A stretch of 23,147 bases of DNA from Bacilli bacterium (GTDB lineage: Bacteria > Bacillota_I > Bacilli_A > ML615J-28 > CAG-313), in assembly GCA_900752975.1 (NCBI GenBank), contig CAADXH010000055.1, positions 1-23,147 of the forward strand, read 5' to 3'. A program made the translations under genes and the position numbers. Under the pieces are notes generated by a model, which searched no databases, was not told the DNA's origin, and saw only the letters and a list, made by a program, of their open reading frames with translations. Below, in pieces: positions 1 through 7,565 of this stretch. How positions within the stretch are numbered: the stretch's first letter is position 1; the number at the start of each line of letters is the position of its first letter.

Positions 1-115
1 AACACACTTTAGAATAAAAATAAAATATTTTAAATAATTTTTGCGTAATAATGCCAGTTTAAGTGATTTTAGACTGACAAGCCTTTTTGCGCTCTTTTTT
101 TATAATCAACTAATC

Positions 116-147
116 AATATTAAAAATATATAAAAATTTTTAATATT
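116..147. repeat. AT-only inverted repeat downstream of DUF308 gene
   Basis: Two perfect 11-base arms (116-126 and 137-147) of A/T only flank a 10-base loop. It lies 25 bases beyond the stop of the minus-strand gene ending at 172, so it could act as a weak terminator, but the U-run on that strand is poor. I see no gene in the rest of 1-171. Confidence 0.3.
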
Positions 148-171
148 TTACTTGATTATTTATGTTTATTA

Positions 172-750
172 TTACATATCTATGATATCTCTATCTTCTA
201 GAATTTTCTTTTTTGCTGCTTTAATCTTATGACTAAATACGGTTACTTCAATGATATCACAAATACCATCAATTATTAAGCAGTATCCAGCAAATATCAT
301 TATTGTATCAAAAGTACCAAACATTACTACAGTACCAAGGGCTATTGATAATATTGCAAGTAAAGTTAAAAATATCCAACCTTTAATATGAGCTCTTGCA
401 CAATAAATACTATCAACTAGTGATGTAGTACCGTCAACAATAATATATATGCCAAAGATAATTGTAAGTAACTCTGTTACTATTACTGGATATGTTAAAC
501 AGAAGATTCCTGATAGTATTAAGGCAATACCTAAAATTAGTAAATACCCACCAAAAACAAATCCGTATGCAATAAATGCTACTATCGCAACAACACCGGC
601 ACAAATGAGTAAGATACCACTCACAGTACAAAGAGTATCAGCTGATTCATTAGGCATTACAATAAATAGTATTCCAAGTATTATCGCAAGAACAGCTGTT
701 ACTATTACTTCTAATTTTATTTTTTGAAAAAATTTTTTAATTTGTTTCAT
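172..750 (-). CDS. DUF308/HdeD-like multi-pass membrane protein
   Basis: This 192-residue protein is almost entirely hydrophobic, with about six membrane-spanning segments and short polar ends. Repeated glycine-rich helices (residues about 16-40, 43-60, 62-85, 90-105, 120-145 and 147-165) have the G-I-x-x-I-x-x-G spacing of the DUF308/HdeD family, where three two-helix units are typical. HdeD of enterobacteria is linked to acid resistance, but no role is known for Firmicute members and none is inferred here. The C-terminus is short, basic and presumably cytoplasmic. The start is supported by an AGGAGAA-type ribosome site 8 bases upstream. It lies 93 bases after the HAD gene with no terminator between, so it may be the last gene of that operon or use the weak promoter at 787-815. 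Confidence 0.75.
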   Translation of the reverse strand: MKQIKKFFQKIKLEVIVTAVLAIILGILFIVMPNESADTLCTVSGILLICAGVVAIVAFIAYGFVFGGYLLILGIALILSGIFCLTYPVIVTELLTIIFGIYIIVDGTTSLVDSIYCARAHIKGWIFLTLLAILSIALGTVVMFGTFDTIMIFAGYCLIIDGICDIIEVTVFSHKIKAAKKKILEDRDIIDM

Positions 751-786
751 TGTTATTTTCTCCTTTTGTTCTTTATTTGTACTTAT

Positions 787-815
787 AGTTTACTACAATT
801 ATTTAGGAAAAACAA
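787..815 (-). promoter_or_regulatory. Possible promoter of the DUF308 gene
   Basis: On the minus strand TTGTTT (810-815) is followed 17 bases later by TAAACT (787-792), 36 bases before the start codon. The -10 match is mediocre. Confidence 0.35.
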
Positions 816-843
816 CAACAAATTATAGTTGAATGTTTATTTT

Positions 844-1653
844 TTAATTATCATTTAGTATTAAATTATATATAGCATAGGCAACGCCACTATGTTCTTG
901 ATCTTTGGTAACAAAAGTAGCTTTTTGTTTTAAGGCGTTATTGGCATTTGCCATTGCAACTTTTGTTGAAGCTATCTCAAACATTGGCATATCGTTTTCT
1001 TCATCACCAATTGCCATTACTTCTTCTTTCGTTAAGTGTAAATATTCAATTAATTGTTTTAGGGCAATTCCTTTATTTGAATCTATTGTTAAAAACTCTA
1101 GAAAGTCGGTTGCACTTTTTAATACATTATATTTGCCATTTATATTGTGTTTAATTACATCTACATATTTTCTTATTTTCTCTTCTTCATCCGCAATTAT
1201 TATTTTATTAGCAAAGTCTAATTTTCTAATTTCTTCCATTGTTAGTGGTTTAAAATCAATATCTTTAAATACTAGTTTATCTTTTATAAATGTTGGAATG
1301 CCTGCCGTATATATATCATCATTAACATATACCGTAAATGTTAAATTATGTTTTGTTATTTCATCAACAATATTATTTATGTCTTGATTATTTAAAACAT
1401 TTCTTTTTATAATCTTGGTATTATTACCATTAGATATGTATGCGCCATTATAAGAAATTACATAGTTATTATCATTATCTAAGTTTAATTCTTTTAAAAT
1501 AGGTAGTACTCTAAAGTACGGTCTACCACTTGCGATAACTATTTTAATGTTTTGGTTGTTGGCTTTATTAACTGCTATTTTATTTTCTTTTGATATTTCC
1601 TTGTTTTTATTCAATAACGTATCATCTAAATCAACCGCAATTAATTTAATCAT
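844..1653 (-). CDS. Cof-type HAD-IIB family phosphatase
   Basis: This is a 269-residue haloacid-dehalogenase hydrolase of the Cof/YidA subfamily, the usual size for the family. Motif I is DLDDT (residues 8-12; nucleophile Asp8 and acid/base Asp10). Motif II is the ASGR stretch near residue 41, the motif III lysine is in SNKGIAL, and motif IV is GDEENDM, which binds magnesium. The middle holds the alpha/beta C2B cap. Family members dephosphorylate sugar phosphates, PLP, FMN or other phosphometabolites in the cytoplasm; the substrate cannot be read from sequence. The start codon lies 11 bases after the nicotinate phosphoribosyltransferase stop with an AAAGG-type ribosome site, so it is probably the third gene of the NAD-salvage operon. 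A role on a pyridine-nucleotide or vitamin phosphate is therefore possible but only inferred. Confidence 0.85.
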   Translation of the reverse strand: MIKLIAVDLDDTLLNKNKEISKENKIAVNKANNQNIKIVIASGRPYFRVLPILKELNLDNDNNYVISYNGAYISNGNNTKIIKRNVLNNQDINNIVDEITKHNLTFTVYVNDDIYTAGIPTFIKDKLVFKDIDFKPLTMEEIRKLDFANKIIIADEEEKIRKYVDVIKHNINGKYNVLKSATDFLEFLTIDSNKGIALKQLIEYLHLTKEEVMAIGDEENDMPMFEIASTKVAMANANNALKQKATFVTKDQEHSGVAYAIYNLILNDN

Positions 1654-1664
1654 TATATCTACCT

Positions 1665-3098
1665 TTATTTGTTATTCTTCATTAATATATCATGTTTTAT
1701 ATTCCATAGTTTTTGAGATAAGTCTACATAATAACCATGTGGGTTATCAAATCTTTTCACTTCATCCCATAGTCTTGAAAGACTATATTTACAAAAAGCT
1801 CTAGATTCTTCTAATGTAGGTATTTGGTATACTAGTTTTCCATCTTTAAAGATTTGTTTATGTAGTTCTTCTACTTTATAATTTGTTAAAGTTTTTCGTT
1901 TCCATGTGAAGCGTGGATCAAAGATTTCATATGGTTCATTTTCATTAATGACTTCATCATGTACACAAATAACATCTGCTAGTGCTTTGTTATCTTCTTT
2001 TGAAAATAATCGATATACCTTTTTAAAGTGTGGGGTTGTTATTTTACCTTCATTTTCACTTATCTTCATTTTTGGAATAATTACACCATCTTTTTCTATT
2101 CCCGCAAGTTTATAAACACCATCAAACACAGGATCTGCTTTTGAGGTTATTAGTCTTTCACCAACACCATATGAGTCGATGCATGCACCTTGATTTTGAA
2201 GTTCTGTAATTAAGTACTCATCTAAACTGTTTGATGCACATATTGTCACAAAGTTAAGTCCCGCCTCATCAAGCATTTTTCTTGTTTCTTTTGAAAGGTA
2301 AGCTATATCACCTGAATCAATTCTTACACCTGCTTTTTTAAGGTTAAATTCTTTAATTACTTTTATAGCATTAGGTACACCACTTTGTAAAACGTTATAT
2401 GTATCTATTAGTAATACAACATTATCTGGATATAATTTAACATAAGCTTTAAATGCTTCATACTCATTATCAAAGGTTTGAACCCATGAATGTGCCATAG
2501 TACCTAAAGCTTTTACACCATACCATTCATCACACGTTACACATGAAGTACCAACAACACCGGCAATATAAGCTGCACGTGGTCCTTCAATGGCAGCTGA
2601 TGCACCTTGAGCACGGCGAGCACCAAATTCCATTACTCCACGGCCTTTCGCGGCACGAACTATTCTTTCGGCTTTTGTGGCAATTAAAGTTTGATGATTC
2701 ATTGTTAATAGTAAGAATGTTTCAATAATTTGTGCTTCAATGATTGGAGCTTTAACCGTAACTATTGGTTCATTTGGAAAAATGAAGTTACCTTCTTCTA
2801 CTGCATATATATCACCAGTAAAGTGAAAATTCTTTAAATAGTCTAAAAATCCTTCACTAAATGAGCCTTTACCTCTTAAGTATTCAATATCCTCATCTGT
2901 AAAATGTAAGTTCTCAATATAGTCTATTAATTGTTTTAACCCAGCACTTACTGCAAATCCAGCTTGATTAGGGTTAGTACGATAAAACATATCAAAATAT
3001 ACAATTGTATCTTTTAAACCTAATTCATAGTAGCCATTAGCCATTGTAAGTTCATAATAATCGGTTAAAGTAGTGTAGTTATTTAAATCTTTTTGCAT
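1665..3098 (-). CDS. pncB: Nicotinate phosphoribosyltransferase
   Basis: This enzyme couples nicotinate and phosphoribosyl pyrophosphate, with ATP hydrolysis, to give nicotinate mononucleotide in the Preiss-Handler NAD salvage route. The 477-residue length fits the long bacterial form. Recognisable blocks are the N-terminal LTDYYELTMANGYY, the EFGARRAQG loop (residues about 157-165), MAHSW with the histidine expected to be phosphorylated (about 203), the ASNSLDEYLI segment, and the phosphate-binding SYGVGERLITS. An in-frame ATG eight codons upstream (3122) overlaps the previous gene; I prefer 3098 because a strong AAGGAGG lies 6 bases before it. The nicotinamidase stop is only 1 base upstream, so the two consecutive salvage steps are translationally linked. 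Confidence in the function is high. Confidence 0.95.
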   Translation of the reverse strand: MQKDLNNYTTLTDYYELTMANGYYELGLKDTIVYFDMFYRTNPNQAGFAVSAGLKQLIDYIENLHFTDEDIEYLRGKGSFSEGFLDYLKNFHFTGDIYAVEEGNFIFPNEPIVTVKAPIIEAQIIETFLLLTMNHQTLIATKAERIVRAAKGRGVMEFGARRAQGASAAIEGPRAAYIAGVVGTSCVTCDEWYGVKALGTMAHSWVQTFDNEYEAFKAYVKLYPDNVVLLIDTYNVLQSGVPNAIKVIKEFNLKKAGVRIDSGDIAYLSKETRKMLDEAGLNFVTICASNSLDEYLITELQNQGACIDSYGVGERLITSKADPVFDGVYKLAGIEKDGVIIPKMKISENEGKITTPHFKKVYRLFSKEDNKALADVICVHDEVINENEPYEIFDPRFTWKRKTLTNYKVEELHKQIFKDGKLVYQIPTLEESRAFCKYSLSRLWDEVKRFDNPHGYYVDLSQKLWNIKHDILMKNNK

Positions 3099-3099
3099 T

Positions 3100-3612
3100 T
3101 TATTCCTCCTTACATTCAACATAAATACCTTTTAAAATGTCAAATGTTTTATTGTTTAAGTCTTCATCAAATGAGGCTGTTAGGCTTTTATCAACAATGA
3201 TATGAGCGTTTGGTAAAGCTGATTTAACCATTACCACATTTGTTAATACACATATATTAGATACAAGTCCACAAAGTTCCACTTCATCATAGTTTTTATC
3301 CTTTAAATAATTGGCAAGTTCAAGTGATGGAAATGTAGGTTTTTCAAACACCTTAATTGCTTTTGATACATATTCAGATGTTTTACCATATACTTCCCAA
3401 CCTTTAGTACCCTTGATACAGTGTTTAACTGGTAAATTTTTACCTTCTAAGGTTGTTAGATAATTTTCATCATGAGTATCCATTGTAAAGATAATATCAT
3501 CATATTGCTTTATTCTTTCAACAATTCTTTCATCTAACTCTTTTGCTTTTGGAAATCCTAAACTTCCATCAACAAAATCATTTTGATAATCTATTATTAT
3601 TAGTAATTTCAT
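3100..3612 (-). CDS. pncA: Nicotinamidase (isochorismatase-family cysteine hydrolase)
   Basis: This 170-residue protein is predicted to deaminate nicotinamide to nicotinate, feeding the phosphoribosyltransferase encoded next. The cysteine-hydrolase triad is visible: Asp8 in IIDYQNDF, Lys91 in FEKPTF and Cys121 in GLVSNICVL, the last after the family's characteristic cis-peptide pair. A metal-site segment resembling D-x-H (MDTHDENY, residues 44-51) is present but lacks the usual DWHPxxH spelling. HCIKGTKGWE (64-73) matches the conserved HC-x-x-G-T-x-G-x-E block. It is the first gene of the operon and has its own strong promoter. Isochorismatase relatives act on other substrates, but adjacency to pncB makes nicotinamide by far the likeliest. 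Confidence 0.9.
   Translation of the reverse strand: MKLLIIIDYQNDFVDGSLGFPKAKELDERIVERIKQYDDIIFTMDTHDENYLTTLEGKNLPVKHCIKGTKGWEVYGKTSEYVSKAIKVFEKPTFPSLELANYLKDKNYDEVELCGLVSNICVLTNVVMVKSALPNAHIIVDKSLTASFDEDLNNKTFDILKGIYVECKEE
3105..3111 (-). promoter_or_regulatory. Ribosome binding site fixing the pncB start
   Basis: AAGGAGG on the minus strand lies 6 bases before the ATG at 3098, inside the end of the preceding gene. It favours 3098 over the upstream ATG at 3122, which has no such site. Confidence 0.8.
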
Positions 3613-3633
3613 TTTTACACCTCATATATATAT

Positions 3634-3662
3634 ACGATAACACACCATTAAATTTTTGTCAA
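3634..3662 (-). promoter_or_regulatory. Promoter of the pncA-pncB operon
   Basis: A consensus TTGACA (3657-3662) is spaced 17 bases from TATCGT (3634-3639) on the minus strand. The -10 lies only 21 bases before the pncA ATG, giving a leader of roughly 15 bases that contains GAGGTG as ribosome site. Confidence 0.75.
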
Positions 3663-3718
3663 GTTGTTTATTTTTTTAATTATCAATAATATATATTTTA
3701 ATTAATAGAAAATAATAG

Positions 3719-3741
3719 AAAAAATCTCCAAAAAAGGAGAT
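3719..3741 (-). terminator. Terminator of the feo operon
   Basis: On the minus strand ATCTCC (3736-3741) pairs with GGAGAT (3724-3729) around a six-base loop of T, followed directly by a run of six T. The hairpin begins on the last base of the Cys-rich protein's stop codon, which fits the end of the feo transcript. Confidence 0.75.
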
Positions 3742-3905
3742 CATCTTTTTTGATTATTTTTGTTTTTCTTACATTCTTCGCAGCACCTATTACATGAACC
3801 ACAACTTTTACCATCATGTTTGACTAAATAAACGATAATTAGAATTGTGATTATAGCTATTACTACAATCAAAGAAATGTCAATAAAATTTAAAGCAAGA
3901 ATCAT
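3741..3905 (-). CDS. FeoB-associated Cys-rich membrane protein
   Basis: A 54-residue ORF starts at an ATG overlapping the feoB stop (ATGA), so it should be translationally coupled to it. It has one N-terminal membrane helix (residues about 5-28, rich in I, V and L) followed by a short tail with five cysteines at 35, 38, 41, 42 and 45 in a C-x2-C-x2-CC-x2-C pattern, then lysines and asparagines. Position, size and layout match the small FeoB-associated Cys-rich membrane proteins that follow feoB in many Firmicutes. Those are thought to help ferrous iron import, perhaps by binding iron at the cytoplasmic mouth of FeoB, but the mechanism is unproven. A terminator begins at its stop codon. The gene is easily missed because of its length. 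Confidence 0.85.
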   Translation of the reverse strand: MILALNFIDISLIVVIAIITILIIVYLVKHDGKSCGSCNRCCEECKKNKNNQKR

Positions 3906-6280
3906 AAACTAAGACCTATTAATAATCCTATTCCTACTACTAATAAAGAACAAAACCAAGCAATTAGACATTGAAATAATACTACTATTATAGCCCATTT
4001 GTGACCCAGTTCCCTTCTTATTGATGCGATGGCTGCAACGCATGGTGTATACAATAAGCAAAATACAAGGAGAGAGAATGCGGAAAGAGGACTAATAAGA
4101 GTTGTGATTTTCGTTGTGCCAAGTAATAAGGTAAGAGTTGAAACAACACTTTCTTTAGCCATAAAACCAGCAATAAGACTAGTTACAATACGCCAATCGC
4201 CAAAGCCTTGAAGTTTAAACATTGGTACTAAGAAACTTGCGATTTGAGCAAGCATACTACTGCTTTTATCGGCTGTTGCTCCTCCTAAATAATGGAGGGT
4301 AAAATCAAATGATTGTAAGAACCATATTACCATTGAGGCAATAAAAATTACTGTGAAGGCTCTTTTTAAAAAATCTTTGGCTTTGTCCCATAATAATTGA
4401 GAAACATTTTTAAGTCCTGGAACTCTATAGTTAGGTAGTTCCATTACAAATGGTACTGCCTCACCTTTAAAGATTGTATTTTTACTAATTAAAGCAACTA
4501 GGATTGCCATAACAATTCCTATTAAGTATAAGGATATCATAATAATCCAACTATATTGTGGTTTAAAAAAGGCACTAATAAAGAATCCATAAATAGGAAT
4601 CTTAGCTGTACAACTCATAAAAGGAGTAAGAAATATTGTCATTTTTCTATCCCTTTCTGAAGGTAAGGTTCTACTTGCCATAACTCCTGGAACAGTACAA
4701 CCAAAACCAATTAGCATAGGAACAATACTTCTACCTGATAATCCTATCTTTCTAAGTAGTTTATCCATTACAAATGCTACACGTGCCATATATCCAGAGT
4801 CTTCTAAAATTGATAAGAAGAAAAATAAAACAACAATTATGGGTAAGAAACTTAAAACACTACCTACCCCCTTAAAGATTCCATCAATAATGAGTGAATG
4901 AACTACCTCATTAGCGTTTGCGGCCGATAAGGCATTATCTACTACATTGGTTAAGGCATCTATTCCCATTTCTAATAGTTCTTGAAGACATGAGCCAATT
5001 AAACCGAATGTTAAGTAAAAAATTAATGCCATTATAAGAATAAAAGCAGGAATAGCAGTAAATTTACCAGTTAATATTTTATCTATTTTTCTACTCCTAA
5101 TGTGTTCTTTACTTTCTTTAGGTTTTACAACTGTTTTATCACATAAAGATTTAATAAATGAAAAACGCATATCCGCAATTGAAGCCGAACGATCAAGTGA
5201 TCTTTCTTCTTCCATTTGTACAATAATGTGTTCAATCATTTCTTTTTCGTTTTGAGTTAGTTTTAAGGCATCTAACACTAATTTATCATTTTCAATTAAC
5301 TTTGTTGCAGCAAACCTTACAGGGATTCCTGCCTCAATTGCATGATCTTCAATTAAATGCATAATTGCATGGATTGATCGATGGACAGCTCCACCATTTT
5401 GATTTTCATCACAAAAATCATTACGTGCTGGGGCTTCTTGATATTTCGCAACGTGAATGGCATGTTCAATTAATTCTTTTACACCTTCATTTTTAGAAGC
5501 GGAAATTGGAACAACTGGAACTCCTAGCATTTCTTCCATTTTATTAATATATATAGTTCCACCATTACCTCTTACCTCATCCATCATATTTAAAGCAATA
5601 ACCATTGGAATATTTAGTTCCATTAGTTGAAGTGTTAAATAAAGATTTCTTTCAATATTTGTAGCATCAACTATATTTATAATACCTTTAGGTTTTTCGT
5701 TTAAAATAAATTCTCTTGATACAATCTCTTCAGCTGTATATGGAGATAAACTATATATACCTGGTAAATCCGTAACCAAGGTATCTGGATTACCTTTTAT
5801 TACTCCACTTTTTCTATCAACTGTAACCCCAGGAAAATTACCAACATGTTGGTTAGAACCTGTCAATTGATTGAATAGAGTTGTTTTACCACTATTTTGA
5901 TTTCCTGCAAGCGCAAATGTAAGGATTGTTCCTTTTGGTAAAGGATTTTCATCATTTTTATTGTGGTAAATTCCCCCTTCACCAAGGCCAGGGTGAAGCA
6001 CTATTTTTTCTTGTTCTTCTTTTTCATTTACTACTGGTTTTGATTTTACATCATTCTTACATTCAACAATTTCAATTTTTTTGGCATCATCTAATCTAAG
6101 AGTTAAAGTATAACCATGAATTAACAGCTCCATTGGGTCTCCCATTGGGGCATATTTTACTAGCGTTACTTGTGCGCCAGGAATTACTCCCATATCAAGA
6201 AAGTGTTGCCTTAATGAACCTTCTCCACCTACACTTGTTATTATTGCTGATTTACCTAATTCTAGTTCTTTTAGTGTCAT
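3902..6280 (-). CDS. feoB: FeoA-FeoB fusion, ferrous iron transporter
   Basis: This 792-residue protein imports Fe2+ across the cytoplasmic membrane. Residues 1-75 form a FeoA domain (SH3-like; MTLKELELGK start, FLDMGVIPG, LLIHGYTLTLR), joined by a charged linker (about 76-115) to the FeoB G domain. G1 is GNQNSGKT (126-133), the switch region is NFPGVTVDR, G3 is DLPG (171-174) and G4 is NMMD (231-234). A helical spacer to about residue 400 precedes the membrane part, which has two Gate-type halves, including the segments around GFGCTVPGVMASR and PFMSCTAKIPIY, and ends in hydrophobic helices. A GTG three codons upstream (6289) could also start it, but GAGGTG six bases before the ATG at 6280 favours the latter. 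It follows the glycosylase gene by 47 bases and overlaps the Cys-rich gene. Confidence 0.95.
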   Translation of the reverse strand: MTLKELELGKSAIITSVGGEGSLRQHFLDMGVIPGAQVTLVKYAPMGDPMELLIHGYTLTLRLDDAKKIEIVECKNDVKSKPVVNEKEEQEKIVLHPGLGEGGIYHNKNDENPLPKGTILTFALAGNQNSGKTTLFNQLTGSNQHVGNFPGVTVDRKSGVIKGNPDTLVTDLPGIYSLSPYTAEEIVSREFILNEKPKGIINIVDATNIERNLYLTLQLMELNIPMVIALNMMDEVRGNGGTIYINKMEEMLGVPVVPISASKNEGVKELIEHAIHVAKYQEAPARNDFCDENQNGGAVHRSIHAIMHLIEDHAIEAGIPVRFAATKLIENDKLVLDALKLTQNEKEMIEHIIVQMEEERSLDRSASIADMRFSFIKSLCDKTVVKPKESKEHIRSRKIDKILTGKFTAIPAFILIMALIFYLTFGLIGSCLQELLEMGIDALTNVVDNALSAANANEVVHSLIIDGIFKGVGSVLSFLPIIVVLFFFLSILEDSGYMARVAFVMDKLLRKIGLSGRSIVPMLIGFGCTVPGVMASRTLPSERDRKMTIFLTPFMSCTAKIPIYGFFISAFFKPQYSWIIMISLYLIGIVMAILVALISKNTIFKGEAVPFVMELPNYRVPGLKNVSQLLWDKAKDFLKRAFTVIFIASMVIWFLQSFDFTLHYLGGATADKSSSMLAQIASFLVPMFKLQGFGDWRIVTSLIAGFMAKESVVSTLTLLLGTTKITTLISPLSAFSLLVFCLLYTPCVAAIASIRRELGHKWAIIVVLFQCLIAWFCSLLVVGIGLLIGLSL

Positions 6281-6286
6281 GTTAAT

Positions 6287-6292
6287 CACCTC
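6287..6292 (-). promoter_or_regulatory. Ribosome binding site choosing the feoB start
   Basis: GAGGTG lies six bases before the ATG at 6280. Its own GTG would be the alternative upstream start, so the ATG is preferred. Confidence 0.65.
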
Positions 6293-6327
6293 ATATATAA
6301 ATATTATTGCATAAGTTGTTTTGTTTG

Positions 6328-6867
6328 TTATTCTTTATACATAAAGCAATTTTTGTCATGAGAATATATTACTCCAATTGCTTGAAGATATGAATAAATT
6401 ATTGTAGTACCTACAAATTTCATTTTTCTTTTAATTAAGTCTTTTGAAATGGTATCAGATAATATTGAACTTGTTTTATCATTTTCATAAATAATCTTAT
6501 CTTTTGTAAAACTTTTTAAATAATTACCAAATGAGCCAAATTTTTGTTGTATCTTTTTGAATACTATAGCGTTGTTTATACTAGCCTTAATCTTTCTACT
6601 ATTTCTTACAATACTAGTATTTTGTAATAGTTCATTTATTTTTTGGTCATCATATAATGCAACTTTATCAACATCAAAGTTATCATATGCTTTTCTGAAT
6701 GCTTCTCTTTTATTTAAGATGCATTCCCATGAAAGGCCGGCTTGAAATGATTCAAGGATAAGCATTTCAAATAAATACTGTTCATTAAAATTTAGCACAC
6801 ACCATTCATTATCATGATACTCTATGTATCTTGGATTTTTTAAATTACACCATTTACATCGTTGCAT
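6328..6867 (-). CDS. tag: DNA-3-methyladenine glycosylase I
   Basis: This 179-residue base-excision enzyme removes 3-methyladenine from alkylated DNA. The N-terminus RCKWCNLKNPRYIEYHDNEW and the LILESFQAGLSW block (residues 36-47, with the conserved Glu39) line up with E. coli Tag. So do the zinc-binding residues Cys4, His18, His170 and Cys174 (SHDKNCF) and the KFVGTTIIYSYLQAIG helix-hairpin-helix-like region. Length is normal. The ribosome site AAGGAG is 10 bases upstream of the ATG. It sits 18 bases after the flavodoxin gene and 47 before feoB with no terminator, so it appears to ride in the middle of an iron/flavin operon. That context does not suggest any function beyond DNA repair. Confidence 0.9.
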   Translation of the reverse strand: MQRCKWCNLKNPRYIEYHDNEWCVLNFNEQYLFEMLILESFQAGLSWECILNKREAFRKAYDNFDVDKVALYDDQKINELLQNTSIVRNSRKIKASINNAIVFKKIQQKFGSFGNYLKSFTKDKIIYENDKTSSILSDTISKDLIKRKMKFVGTTIIYSYLQAIGVIYSHDKNCFMYKE

Positions 6868-6885
6868 ATCTTTGGCTCCTTTTTG

Positions 6886-7368
6886 TTAGTTAGATTTATC
6901 TATATTTACCCATCTTTCTATATCTCTAGTTGTATCATATTCTGTAAATCTTTTAGCTTTAATAAAAGATAACATTGGATATGTATGAGCTAACTTATCC
7001 TTACTGCCTTTAATGACTGTGTTCTCCGATGTACAGAATAAATATATTTTCTTTCCTATTAAGTTTACACTTTCAATAAATGTATTAATAATTTTGGGAG
7101 CGTAATCCCACCATATAGGATATCCAATATATATGTCTGTATAATCATTAACACTTATTGTTAGTTCACAGATTTTTGGCCTAATTTGGGGATTATTATT
7201 CTCTAAAATAATTCTACTTTCTTTGTTATAGCGATCTAGATCATCACTAGTATAAGGTATTTGAGGTTTTATTTCCAAAATATCTGCTTGAAGTATTTCT
7301 TTCAATCTTAATGCTGCATGTTTTGTTCTACCTGTAATTGAAAAATATATTATAAGTTTATCACTCAC
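6886..7368 (-). CDS. Flavodoxin-family protein
   Basis: This 160-residue soluble protein has the flavodoxin fold: an N-terminal strand and FMN phosphate loop (YFSITGRTK, residues 8-16), a second flavin-contact block YPIWWDYAP (83-91), and FCTSEN near 111. The double Trp in the middle block is typical of the small Flavodoxin_4-type electron carriers of anaerobic Firmicutes. It would carry electrons as FMN semiquinone or hydroquinone, possibly replacing ferredoxin when iron is short; that idea is encouraged by the downstream feoAB genes but is inference. Translation starts at GTG, with GAAGGTG as ribosome site 6 bases upstream. It is the first gene after the promoter at 7390-7417. The redox partner is unknown. 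Confidence 0.85.
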   Translation of the reverse strand: MSDKLIIYFSITGRTKHAALRLKEILQADILEIKPQIPYTSDDLDRYNKESRIILENNNPQIRPKICELTISVNDYTDIYIGYPIWWDYAPKIINTFIESVNLIGKKIYLFCTSENTVIKGSKDKLAHTYPMLSFIKAKRFTEYDTTRDIERWVNIDKSN

Positions 7369-7389
7369 TTTATCACCTTCATATCTTCA

Positions 7390-7417
7390 ATAATAGCACA
7401 ATTCTTTATTTTGTCAA
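7390..7417 (-). promoter_or_regulatory. Promoter of the flavodoxin-tag-feo operon
   Basis: TTGACA (7412-7417) and TATTAT (7390-7395) on the minus strand are spaced by 16 bases and end 21 bases before the GTG start. I see no Fur-type 19-bp palindrome overlapping it. Confidence 0.7.
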
Positions 7418-7541
7418 CTCATTTAAATTTTCTAAGCTAGATTACATGGTTAAAAGACATATAGTAAAAACTTCTATTAATGTAAAGTGCTTATTGTCTT
7501 TATTCTGTTTTTAAAAAGTTTTAGTTGTAAATTACAAACTT

Positions 7542-7564
7542 AAAAAATATCTAAATTTGAGATA
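7542..7564 (-). terminator. Terminator of the DUF4143 ATPase gene
   Basis: On the minus strand TATCT and AGATA form a five-base-pair stem around a seven-base loop, followed by six T, directly after the stop codon at 7566. The stem is short, so strength is uncertain. Confidence 0.5.
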
Positions 7565-7565
7565 G

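Noticed and set aside
3902..6289. Possible UGA-as-tryptophan code, considered because of the low GC and Mollicute-like tmRNA tag
   Set aside because: feoB, the permease and the Cys-rich ORF all end naturally at TGA followed by terminators or overlaps, and Trp is encoded by TGG in ordinary proteins.
7525..7537. Palindrome TTGTAAATTACAA between the ATPase and flavodoxin genes
   Set aside because: It resembles a regulator site, but it is over 100 bases upstream of the flavodoxin promoter, differs from the 21971 operator, and A/T-rich palindromes of this size are common here.
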